NCBI RefSeq assembly: GCF_009727155.1
Contig: NZ_WNWM01000002.1
Coordinates: forward strand, 1,116,001 to 1,180,000
DNA from: Pseudoduganella dura
Lineage (GTDB): Bacteria; Pseudomonadota; Gammaproteobacteria; Burkholderiales; Burkholderiaceae_D
DNA length: 64,000 bases
Direction: 5' to 3'
Under the pieces are notes generated by a model, which saw nothing but the letters and a program-made list of their open reading frames with translations, was not told the DNA's origin and searched no databases. The position numbers and the translations under genes were made by a program. Positions 15,065-22,792 of the stretch are shown piece by piece. Every line of letters starts with the position of its first letter. Position 1 is the first letter of the stretch.

Positions 15065-15649
15065 TCAACCCTTGTTGCCGCCGTCCTTGCCCAGCGAGCG
15101 CGCCACGGCGTCGGCCAGCTTGTCGCCATGCGGACCTTTCGCGGCGTCCTCCATGCTGCCCACTCGGCGTGCCTGGTCCGACTGCTGGTCGAAGCTGACT
15201 TCCTCGGCCACGTCGAAGCGGCCATCCGTTTCGCCGCCGGCAGGCAACAAGCCTTCGGAGCGCGATCCGGCATCGCGCTGGGCATTGCCCGGCGTGGCCG
15301 ATCCGTTCGAACCGGACTGCGCGTTGCCGCCGCCGCCCTGCTGCCCGCTGCCCTGGTTGCCCTGCTGTCCATTGCCCATGTGCCTGTCATCGGCACGGCT
15401 GTCCTGGTCGCGGGTTGTCGCGGCCTCGCCCCGCTGTGCCGGGCTGGCGCCCAGTCCGGGGCCGCCGACCGAGTCGTCGAGCCCGCTGCCCATCGATTTG
15501 CCTGCGCCTTCCGGCGGCGGCGAGTTGTAGTCGGCGCCGTGCGGTACCGCGTCGCCCACGATTTTCTTCACGTCCTCCGGCGGCACGGTATCGGGCAGGT
15601 GGGTGTGGATCGGCGGCTGGTCGGGCCTTTGCTTGTCGTCGTTCTGCAT
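15065..15649 (-). CDS. Disordered Gly/Gln/Asn-rich protein of unknown function
   Basis: 194 aa, start at 15649 with GGGAGG upstream. The sequence is low-complexity and hydrophilic: P-P-E-G-A-G, G-Q-Q-G-N-Q-G-S-G-Q-Q-G-G-G-G-N and many Asp/Ser/Gly. There is no signal peptide or membrane segment, and two short ordered-looking parts (P-P-E-D-V-K-K-I-V-G-D-A-V near 24 and D-K-L-A-D-A-V-A-R-S-L-G near the end). No known domain. Such proteins in related bacteria are usually annotated hypothetical; a stress or desiccation role would be a guess. Confidence 0.6.
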   Translation of the reverse strand: MQNDDKQRPDQPPIHTHLPDTVPPEDVKKIVGDAVPHGADYNSPPPEGAGKSMGSGLDDSVGGPGLGASPAQRGEAATTRDQDSRADDRHMGNGQQGNQGSGQQGGGGNAQSGSNGSATPGNAQRDAGSRSEGLLPAGGETDGRFDVAEEVSFDQQSDQARRVGSMEDAAKGPHGDKLADAVARSLGKDGGNKG

Positions 15650-15765
15650 GATGCCTCCCTGTTATACGAATATTCATCTTAGCCGAACGGATTTTTTCGC
15701 AGCACAGCATTGCCGCGTCACAAAATGTGTGGGCAGCACGGCCCGTTCGGCGTTACAGTCGGCTC

Positions 15766-17157
15766 ATGAGTTTGCTAACCGCGTTGCCGGCCGCTCCAGC
15801 GGTGATTCACCCCGTGACGGACTGGCCCTACCTCGAGATGCTGACCCGCTTTGCGCTGGCGCTGGCGCTTGGCCTGTTGATCGGCCTCGAGCGGGAGCGG
15901 CGCAAGAAGGAAGCCGGCCTGCGCACATTCGGCTTCATCGCCGTGCTGGGCGCGGTCGGCGCTTCGCTCGGCGACACCTATGCCTACATCGTGCTGTGCC
16001 TGACGGGCCTGCTGACGGTCTTCCTGAACCTGCAGGACATGCGCACCCATGAAGGTACCGAGCTGACCACATCCGCCGCGATGCTGGTCACCTGCGTTGC
16101 CGGCATCATGTGCGGCAAGGGCCACACGCTGACGCCGGCCGCGATCATGGTCTCCTCGACCGCGCTGCTGGCATGGAAGGATATCCTGCAAGGTATCTCG
16201 ATCGGGCTGACGGAGCGCGAGCTGCGATCCGCGCTGCTGCTGGCGATCCTGGCGATCGTGATCTACCCCGCCCTGCCAACGGGGAGCATCGGCCCGATGG
16301 GCCTGATCCAGCCGCGCGCGGCGTGGGCCACCGTGATCCTCATTGCCGGCATCGGTTTCGTCAACTACGTGCTGTGGAAGGCATTCGGCGCGCGCGGCGT
16401 GACCATTGCCGGCTTCCTCGGCGGGCTGGTGAACAGCAGCGTTACCGTCAACGAGCTCGCTTCGCGCGTCAGCGCGGTAGGCGCCGTGGCAGCCGCGGCT
16501 TACCGCGGCATCCTGCTGGCCACCGTGGCGATGGTGATGCGCAACATGGTGATCCTCGCGCTGCTGGCACCGGCCGTGGCGGTGGCGGGCATCGGCGCGT
16601 TCGGCGCGATGCTGGCGGCCACCGCGTTCTTCGTGTTCGTACGGCGCCACCCGGCCGAACCGGATACGGCGCCCGATACCGAAACACAGGAGAACCAGAT
16701 CGTGCTGCCGTTCTCGCTGTGGAGCGCGCTGAAATACGGCCTGATCTTCCTGGTGCTGCACATCGTGGGCGTGCTGACGCAGAAGTATTTCGGCAACGTG
16801 GGTTTTTATGTCGTAAGCCTGATGGGCGGCGCGGTCTCGAGCGCCAGCGCGGTGGCGGCGGCGGCGAGCCTGGCGGCCGAGGGCAAGCTGGCGCTGGATG
16901 TGGCCGCCACCGGCGCGATCCTCGCCTCGCTGGCCAGCGTGGCGATCAACCTCCCCTTCGTGCTTCGGGTGCCGAACCGGCGCTTCGTGCTGTCGATCGC
17001 GGTGGCGATGGGCGTCATTGCCGGCGTCGGACTGGCCGGGCTGCTGCTGGGCGAACCGCTGGCCCGGTTCGTCACGGATCACCTGCCCGGCCTGACAAGC
17101 CTCCAGCCGGGATCGCCGATGCCGGCCAGTCATACCGCCGGCCTGGCACAGCCTTGA
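15766..17157 (+). CDS. MgtC/SapB and DUF4010 integral membrane protein
   Basis: 463 aa from ATG 15766. The N-terminal about 150 residues form an MgtC/SapB-like domain (A-L-G-L-L-I-G-L-E-R-E-R-R near 36-48, R-T-F-G-F-I-A-V-L-G-A). The remainder is a DUF4010 domain with about eight more membrane helices (G-G-L-V-N-S-S-V-T-V-N near 225; M-G-G-A-V-S-S-A-S-A-V near 358). The fusion is known from many proteobacteria; its transport or sensing role is unknown. The ribosome site is weak. The C-terminal about 20 residues are Pro/Ser-rich. Confidence 0.88.
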   Translation: MSLLTALPAAPAVIHPVTDWPYLEMLTRFALALALGLLIGLERERRKKEAGLRTFGFIAVLGAVGASLGDTYAYIVLCLTGLLTVFLNLQDMRTHEGTELTTSAAMLVTCVAGIMCGKGHTLTPAAIMVSSTALLAWKDILQGISIGLTERELRSALLLAILAIVIYPALPTGSIGPMGLIQPRAAWATVILIAGIGFVNYVLWKAFGARGVTIAGFLGGLVNSSVTVNELASRVSAVGAVAAAAYRGILLATVAMVMRNMVILALLAPAVAVAGIGAFGAMLAATAFFVFVRRHPAEPDTAPDTETQENQIVLPFSLWSALKYGLIFLVLHIVGVLTQKYFGNVGFYVVSLMGGAVSSASAVAAAASLAAEGKLALDVAATGAILASLASVAINLPFVLRVPNRRFVLSIAVAMGVIAGVGLAGLLLGEPLARFVTDHLPGLTSLQPGSPMPASHTAGLAQP

Positions 17158-17298
17158 GATGCCGCCGGTTCGTTGCGGGCCGGGCCAGAGCGGTGCCGGC
17201 CTGGAAGGGATGGGCTGACGACGGGTATCACAATGACGGCATCGCCGGGATTTGTCCGGCGGCCCTCACCCGTGTAAGCTGGCGCCTGGAGGTAAAGC

Positions 17299-17511
17299 AT
17301 GCAAAATGAACGCCGCACCCTGCCGAACGAACCGGTGGCCGAAGCCGTCGACGCCACCGTCGAACTGATGCCGAACATCAGCCGCTACCAGGCCGCGCTG
17401 GTGATGGCGCGCGATGGCGTGCCGCCACGCGTGATCCGACGCGTCCTGGATGAGCCGGCACAGCGGCGGGCCACCGACAAGATCGATCAACCAGACAAGC
17501 CGTCGACCTGA
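17299..17511 (+). CDS. Small protein of unknown function
   Basis: 70 aa with an excellent ribosome site (GGAGGTAAAGC-ATG). It is charged and helical, with V-A-E-A-V-D-A-T-V-E-L-M-P-N-I-S-R-Y-Q-A-A-L-V-M-A-R-D-G-type helices in the first 50 residues and a hydrophilic tail. The pattern P-P-R-V-I-R-R-V-L suggests a small DNA- or protein-binding helix, but no family is recognised. Confidence 0.6.
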   Translation: MQNERRTLPNEPVAEAVDATVELMPNISRYQAALVMARDGVPPRVIRRVLDEPAQRRATDKIDQPDKPST

Positions 17512-17704
17512 TATTGCGGCAACGAGCGAGCGTCGGCCTTGCCGGACTTGCCGGCTGAACTTTCCAGCCGCGCCCGCGGCCACGCGGCATGCGCCGCGCG
17601 TTCGCACCCGTCTCGAAAATATTAATTTTGTGACAATTGAATACATTTCCTTCCGCCGCGGCGTTGCATAATTCGCCACCTCGATAAACGCAGATGGAAA
17701 TGAC

Positions 17705-18091
17705 ATGAGAACACTCATCCTGCTCGCCCTGTGCGGTACCCTGGCGGCCTGTGCCGCACGCTCCACGGTCAAGCTGGCCGATCCGCAAGCCGTGAAACTG
17801 GCGGCCCATTCCGGCCAGGTTTGCCTGCTGCGCTCGCCGCTGCCCGCAAATACCAAATTCAAGGTCGTCGGCGACATCAACAGCTCGAAACGTACGTATG
17901 GCAGCGTCAGCGAACTGCTTCCCCTGATGGCCGCCGACGCCCGTGCCATCGGCGCGGACACGATCATCAACCTGAACACGGGGCAGAAAATGGGGGCATG
18001 GGCATGGGCGCGTCCGGTCGGTACCGGGACCGCGGTGAAGCTCGAAAGCGGCTCCTTCGACTGCGCTTCCGCCGGCGGCGAGCTGCGCTGA
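17705..18091 (+). CDS. Lipoprotein with a YbjQ-like heavy-metal-binding-type fold
   Basis: 128 aa with lipobox L-A-A-C (Cys16). The mature part has an N-terminal C-L-L-R-S-P strand, a G-D-I-N-S-S-K-R-T-Y-G-S-V linker, and a helix L-M-A-A-D-A-R-A-I-G-A-D-T-I-I-N-L-N. The last resembles the YbjQ/UPF0145-type core (A-x-x-x-G-A-N-A-I). The resemblance is weak and from memory of the family. A terminal Cys lies in S-F-D-C. Envelope location is certain enough; function is not known. Confidence 0.7.
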   Translation: MRTLILLALCGTLAACAARSTVKLADPQAVKLAAHSGQVCLLRSPLPANTKFKVVGDINSSKRTYGSVSELLPLMAADARAIGADTIINLNTGQKMGAWAWARPVGTGTAVKLESGSFDCASAGGELR

Positions 18092-18232
18092 CAGACGGTC
18101 CGCCAGAAACCACCCGCGCTGCAATGAGCCGGCCGCGCCGGCCGTTGCAGCTGCCCGCGAAAACAGTGCCTCCGTGCAGGGACTTGCCTTTCCGGTATTG
18201 CATTATGGAATTTATCGGTCTAGCATGAAGAC

Positions 18233-18598
18233 ATGGCCATCTCCGCAACCAGTGCGCTCAATTCCGGCGTCTACACCCCGACCACCACCACGGTCGCCCG
18301 CACCAGCAATCCCGCGCTGGCGGCGAAGGCTGCCAGCCTGTCGGCGGCGGCCGGCATCGTGGCCACCCTGGGCGGCGGTTCGTCGTCCGCGCAGGTGTAC
18401 TCGTCGGCGGGCATGCTGAACGCCCTTGCCCAGGCCGGCACCCTCGCTTCAGGCAGCACCACGCCCGCCGGCAGCGGCAATGCGTCCACGCTGGCCAACA
18501 GCAGCGAATGGGCGTCGATCCTGAAGGCAAACCCATCGGCCGCCGCGTTCGTCGTCGGCGCTTCCTATACCAGCGGGATCATCGATACACTGGCGTGA
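18233..18598 (+). CDS. Low-complexity Ala/Ser/Thr protein of unknown function
   Basis: 121 aa without signal peptide or charge: only a few Arg, Lys, Glu or Asp in the whole protein. It has a P-T-T-T-T-V-A-R-T-S segment, an Ala-rich helix (A-A-K-A-A-S-L-S-A-A-A-G-I-V-A-T-L), G-G-G-S-S-S, and a C-terminal A-A-F-V-V-G-A-S-Y-T-S-G-I-I-D-T-L-A. The codon choice is regular and the frame fully open, supporting a gene, but no family is recognised and the start has only a poor ribosome site. Confidence 0.5.
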   Translation: MAISATSALNSGVYTPTTTTVARTSNPALAAKAASLSAAAGIVATLGGGSSSAQVYSSAGMLNALAQAGTLASGSTTPAGSGNASTLANSSEWASILKANPSAAAFVVGASYTSGIIDTLA

Positions 18599-18684
18599 TC
18601 CGTTTGCCGGCGGCCCTGCACGGGCAGGTTGCCTGGAAAGACATGCCGTCGAAGTCCTGCCGCCAGCCCCCGGACGCCCCGGTT

Positions 18685-19110
18685 TCACGGAGCGCGCCGC
18701 AGGAACGCGTCGCTCGCGGCGCACAGGTCGATCCGATGGAAGCCGGCCAGATCACGATGCAGCCCCCGCGCTTCGATGACGGTACCGTCCTGGATGTTCC
18801 AGGCAGCATCGAACATCGCCCGTCCGCACGGCTTTACACCCTCGACGTCGCCGTGCGCATACACCACGGCACCGGTGCTCTGCCCCACCTGGAACCTCAG
18901 GCTGCATTCGCCATCGCGCCTGCAGTGACGCGAGTTCGTCACCGCGGCGCGCACGAATGCCTGCCCGTTCGGCAGCACCTGGAACTGCCCGCTGGCCGGC
19001 CCGGCGAACGCGGCTGTTGCAGACAGGGCAGGCAGGCCGACGATGGCGGCCAGCGCGGCATGCACGAGCATGCGCCCGGCATCCGGCGCGAGGGTGTCGA
19101 ACAAGGCCAT
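18685..19110 (-). CDS. Small secreted protein of unknown function
   Basis: 141 aa from ATG 19110; an internal ATG at 19071 would put a clean signal peptide (M-L-V-H-A-A-L-A-A-I-V-G-L-P-A-L...A-F-A) at the very N-terminus and may be the real start. The mature part has four cysteines (S-R-H-C, G-E-C, K-P-C, D-L-C) suited to disulphides and a beta-rich middle. No known family. It is divergent from the TonB receptor gene. Confidence 0.55.
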   Translation of the reverse strand: MALFDTLAPDAGRMLVHAALAAIVGLPALSATAAFAGPASGQFQVLPNGQAFVRAAVTNSRHCRRDGECSLRFQVGQSTGAVVYAHGDVEGVKPCGRAMFDAAWNIQDGTVIEARGLHRDLAGFHRIDLCAASDAFLRRAP

Positions 19111-19328
19111 GTTGTTCGCCGGCTTCGCTCACCGGCTCTCGGTTGCGCCAGACAGTCCCTTGTCGCCACATGGGCGCGGTTCACGCGGCCGGACGCTGCA
19201 TTCTACCCTGCACTACCCGCCATGTTTTCTCTACCGCGACGCACATAAGCATATTTACAATCGGTACTTGGTTCCACAATTCCTTGCCCGTAAGATTGCA
19301 CTCCGGTCAAGACATGCAAGGAATCCAG

Positions 19329-21824
19329 ATGCCGCGCTTTCCCCTCCCGAACCCGCCGCTGCGCCGCAGTGCCATGGCCTGCGCGGTGCTGCTGGCAGCA
19401 CTGCCGGCCGCCCAGGCGCAAACGTCGAACGCAGCCGCCGCCGATGCCGCCACCGGAGCCACCGCGGCGATCGACCAGGTCACGATCGTCGGCTCGCGGG
19501 CGCGCAACCGCACGGTGTTCGACAGCGCCGTGCCGATCGACCGCTTCGGCGCGCGCGAAGTGGAGAACGCGCTGGCGAGCGGCGACCTCGGCGCCGCGTT
19601 GCAGGCGCTGTCGCCGTCGATCAATTTCCCACGCATCGAGTCGAGCGGTGCCGCCGATTCCGTGCGCGGCATCCAGCTGCGCGGCCTGGCACCCGACCAG
19701 GTGCTGGTGCTGGTCAACGGCAAGCGCCGTCACGCCAGCGCGGTGCTCGATACCGAAAGCAGCTTTGCCGGCATCGTACCGGTGGATGTCAATGCCATTC
19801 CCCCCGGCGCCATCGACCATATCGAGATCCTGCGCGATGGCGCCGGCGCCCAGTACGGCAGCGATGCCGTGGCCGGCGTGATCAACATCGTGCTGAAGAA
19901 GGCGCGCACCGGCGGCTCGGCCTCGGTCAGCTACGGCGCCAACCATACCGACTTCAAGCCAACGAACGATACGAAGACCGACGGCCAGACCACCATCGTG
20001 AGCGCCGACTATGGCCTGCCGGTGGGCGATGCCGGTTACTTGCGCTTCGGCGCCGAGAACCGCGGCCGCAATCCCACCAACCGCGCCGGCCCCAGCGATG
20101 CCGGCTGGACGTCGTGGAACGCCACGCCGGCCGACCTGGCGCTCGACGGCAAGGTGGTGTTCAAGTCGGGCGACTCCGAACAGCGCAATACCTACGCCTT
20201 CTACAACGCGCTGGTGCCGGTCGCCGAAGGCGTGGATGCCTACTCCTTCGCCACGATCAACAAGCGCAAGTCCGACGGCAGCGCCTATTTCCGCTATCCG
20301 GGCGACCCGTCCAACGTGCCGGAGATCTACCCCGACGGCTACCGGCCGACCACGAAGGGCGACATGACGGACGTGAGCGTCGTCGCAGGCGTGCGCCTGG
20401 CCGGCGGCGGCTGGAACTGGGACCTGAGCGCCCGGCACGGCGGCAACAAGTTCCAATACGACCTCGCCGATTCCGTCAACGCCTCGCTTGGCGCGGCCAG
20501 CCCCACCCGCTTTCACCTGGCCACCTTCGACTTCGACCAGGATGCCGTCAACGCCGATCTCACGCGCGAGCTGGACCTGGGCATCGGCGCGCCGGTCAAC
20601 CTGGCGGTGGGCGCCGAGTACATGCACGAGACCTATACCAGCTCGCCGGGCGATGCCGCCTCGTATGCAGCCGGCACGGTGGCCGGCGCGCCGCCGGGTG
20701 CGCAGGCCGGCCCGGGCCTGCGCCCGCAGGACACGTTCGACGGCAGCCGCTCGGTGCGTTCGGTCCATGCCGACATCGAAAGCGACATCACCTCGCGCCT
20801 GCTGCTGGGCGTGGCGGCCCGCTATTCCGACTACAGCGACTTCGGCAACGCCCGCACCGGCAAGCTTTCCGCCCGCTACAAGGTCAGCGACACGTTCCTG
20901 CTGCGCGGCTCGCTGTCGAACAGCTTCCGCGCGCCGGCGCTGGTGCAGACGGGCTTCCGCTTCTCCACGCTCAACTTCAACAGCGACGGCACCGCGCTGC
21001 AGACCGCGTCGCTGCTGCCGGCCAGCGATGCGCTGGCGCGCGCGTTCGGCGCCGAAAACCTGAAGCCGGAGAAATCGACGAACCTGTCGCTGGGCGCAGC
21101 CTGGCGCCCGCAGCGCAACACCAGCGTGACGGTGGATGCCTACCGCATCAGGCTGCGCGACCGCATCACCCGCACCAGCGACCTGCAAAGCGATGCCGCC
21201 ACCGCGTATCTCACGGCGATCGGCCGCACGGACATCGAGTCGGTGGCCTATCTGGCCAACCTGCTCGACACCACCACGACCGGCCTCGATGTGGTGGTCA
21301 ACCACGACCTGCCCTTCGCCGGCGCCAAGCTGGATTTGAACGCCGCGCTCAACCTGAACAGGACGCGCATCGACGACGTGCACCAGAGCTCGGACGCGCT
21401 GGCGCGGATCGATCCCGCACTGACGCTGCTGACCGAGAACAACCTGTTCCGCATCCGTAACGCTTCGCCGAAGACCAAGCTGGTACTGGGCGCCGACTGG
21501 CAAGCCGTCCGCTGGGGCGTGCAGGCGCGCGCCACCCGCTTCGGCTCGCTGAAGGATTTTTCATACGACGACGAAGCCGAAGTGATCGACGGCGTGCATG
21601 CCCAGCGCTTCGGCGCCGTGTGGACGCTGGACGTCGAGGCGCAATACAGATTGACGAAGCAGCTGACCCTCGCGGCCGGCGCCGACAACGTCTTCGACCG
21701 TTATCCGCAACGCGTGCGCGAAACCAGCAACGCCACCTATGGCGGCGCGCTGCCGTACAACTTCATCAACCCGATCGGCTTGAACGGCGCCTATTTCTAC
21801 GGCCGGCTGCGCTACACCTTCTGA
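19329..21824 (+). CDS. TonB-dependent outer-membrane receptor
   Basis: 831 aa. Start at 19329, chosen because AAGGA lies six bases upstream; an ATG 15 bp earlier is less suited. The signal peptide ends A-A-Q-A-Q near 36. A plug domain (about 55-190) has Q-V-T-I-V-G-S-R-A as TonB-box-like region, then R-G-I-Q-L-R-G-L-A-P-D-Q-V-L-V-L-V-N-G and G-A-G-A-Q-Y-G-S-D-A-V-A-G-V-I-N-I-V-L. A 22-strand barrel ends in Y-F-Y-G-R-L-R-Y-T-F. The ligand cannot be assigned from sequence. The next gene, 18 bp on, encodes an exported SAM hydroxide adenosyltransferase, hinting at uptake of an adenosyl, purine or metal-complex substrate (inference). Confidence 0.93.
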   Translation: MPRFPLPNPPLRRSAMACAVLLAALPAAQAQTSNAAAADAATGATAAIDQVTIVGSRARNRTVFDSAVPIDRFGAREVENALASGDLGAALQALSPSINFPRIESSGAADSVRGIQLRGLAPDQVLVLVNGKRRHASAVLDTESSFAGIVPVDVNAIPPGAIDHIEILRDGAGAQYGSDAVAGVINIVLKKARTGGSASVSYGANHTDFKPTNDTKTDGQTTIVSADYGLPVGDAGYLRFGAENRGRNPTNRAGPSDAGWTSWNATPADLALDGKVVFKSGDSEQRNTYAFYNALVPVAEGVDAYSFATINKRKSDGSAYFRYPGDPSNVPEIYPDGYRPTTKGDMTDVSVVAGVRLAGGGWNWDLSARHGGNKFQYDLADSVNASLGAASPTRFHLATFDFDQDAVNADLTRELDLGIGAPVNLAVGAEYMHETYTSSPGDAASYAAGTVAGAPPGAQAGPGLRPQDTFDGSRSVRSVHADIESDITSRLLLGVAARYSDYSDFGNARTGKLSARYKVSDTFLLRGSLSNSFRAPALVQTGFRFSTLNFNSDGTALQTASLLPASDALARAFGAENLKPEKSTNLSLGAAWRPQRNTSVTVDAYRIRLRDRITRTSDLQSDAATAYLTAIGRTDIESVAYLANLLDTTTTGLDVVVNHDLPFAGAKLDLNAALNLNRTRIDDVHQSSDALARIDPALTLLTENNLFRIRNASPKTKLVLGADWQAVRWGVQARATRFGSLKDFSYDDEAEVIDGVHAQRFGAVWTLDVEAQYRLTKQLTLAAGADNVFDRYPQRVRETSNATYGGALPYNFINPIGLNGAYFYGRLRYTF

Positions 21825-21842
21825 GCCTCTTTCAAGAACAAC

Positions 21843-22760
21843 ATGAAACCAACCAGACTCTTTTCCGCCCTTTGCTTCGGCATGCTGATGGCTGCCCAGA
21901 CGCATGCCTTCGACAGGAACGCCCTCGTGCTGATGACCGATTTCGGCACCTCCGACGGCGCCGTTTCCGCCATGCGCGGCGTGGCCTTCGGTGTCGACCC
22001 GGCGCTGCAGGTGTCGGACCTGACGCACAACATTCCCGACTATGACATCTGGCTCGGCGCCTACCGGCTGTACCAGACCGCGAACTACTGGCCCAAGGGC
22101 AGCGTGTTCGTCAACGTGGTCGATCCGGGCGTGGGCACGCAGCGCAGGTCGGTGGTGCTGAAGACCCGGGAAGGCCGCTATTTCGTCGGCCCGGACAACG
22201 GCCTGTTCACGCTGATCGCGGAACGCGACGGCGTGGCCGAATTGCGCGAGATCGACGAGAAGGTCAACCGGTTGCCGGGATCCGCCGAATCGTACACATT
22301 CCATGGGCGCGACGTGTATGCCTATGTCGGCGCGCGGCTGGCCTCGGGTGCGATCACCTATGAACAGGTCGGGCCGGTGCTGCCGAACGAGTCGGTGGTG
22401 AAGATCGCCTACCAGAAGGCGGTGCGGAGCGGCGATGTCATCCGCGGGATCGTTCCCGTGCTGGACGTCAAGTACGGCAATGTGTGGACCAATATTCCGA
22501 AGCCGCTGTTCGAGCAATTGAAGATCGGCGCGGGCGACCGGGTGCAGGTGAGGTTCCTCCACAAGGGCAGGCAGGTCGCCAGCGTGGTGGCGCCGTTCGA
22601 GCATACCTTCGGCGGCGTGGCCAAGGGCAAGCCGCTGGTCTACCTGAACAGCCTGCTGGACGTGGCCGTGGCGATCAGCTGGGGCAACTTCGCGCAGCAG
22701 TACAAGATCGGATCGGGCGTGGACTGGGAAGTGGAAATCGCCAGGGCCAGGTCGCGGTAA
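21843..22760 (+). CDS. Exported SAM hydroxide adenosyltransferase (DUF62 family)
   Basis: 305 aa. The core is the DUF62 / SAM chlorinase-fluorinase superfamily: L-M-T-D-F-G-T-S-D-G near residues 30-39, V-V-D-P-G-V-G-T near 92-99, G-P-D-N-G-L near 118, F-H-G-R-D-V near 150. Family members hydrolyse S-adenosylmethionine to adenosine and methionine. Unusually the protein begins with a signal peptide (A-A-Q-T-H-A-F-D near residues 18-25), so it should act in the periplasm, where SAM is not made. It follows a TonB receptor in the same direction, so they probably form one operon. Its natural substrate could be an imported adenosyl compound. Confidence 0.88.
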   Translation: MKPTRLFSALCFGMLMAAQTHAFDRNALVLMTDFGTSDGAVSAMRGVAFGVDPALQVSDLTHNIPDYDIWLGAYRLYQTANYWPKGSVFVNVVDPGVGTQRRSVVLKTREGRYFVGPDNGLFTLIAERDGVAELREIDEKVNRLPGSAESYTFHGRDVYAYVGARLASGAITYEQVGPVLPNESVVKIAYQKAVRSGDVIRGIVPVLDVKYGNVWTNIPKPLFEQLKIGAGDRVQVRFLHKGRQVASVVAPFEHTFGGVAKGKPLVYLNSLLDVAVAISWGNFAQQYKIGSGVDWEVEIARARSR

Positions 22761-22792
22761 CGCCCCGTTGCCGTGAAGTGCGGCCCGGGCTG

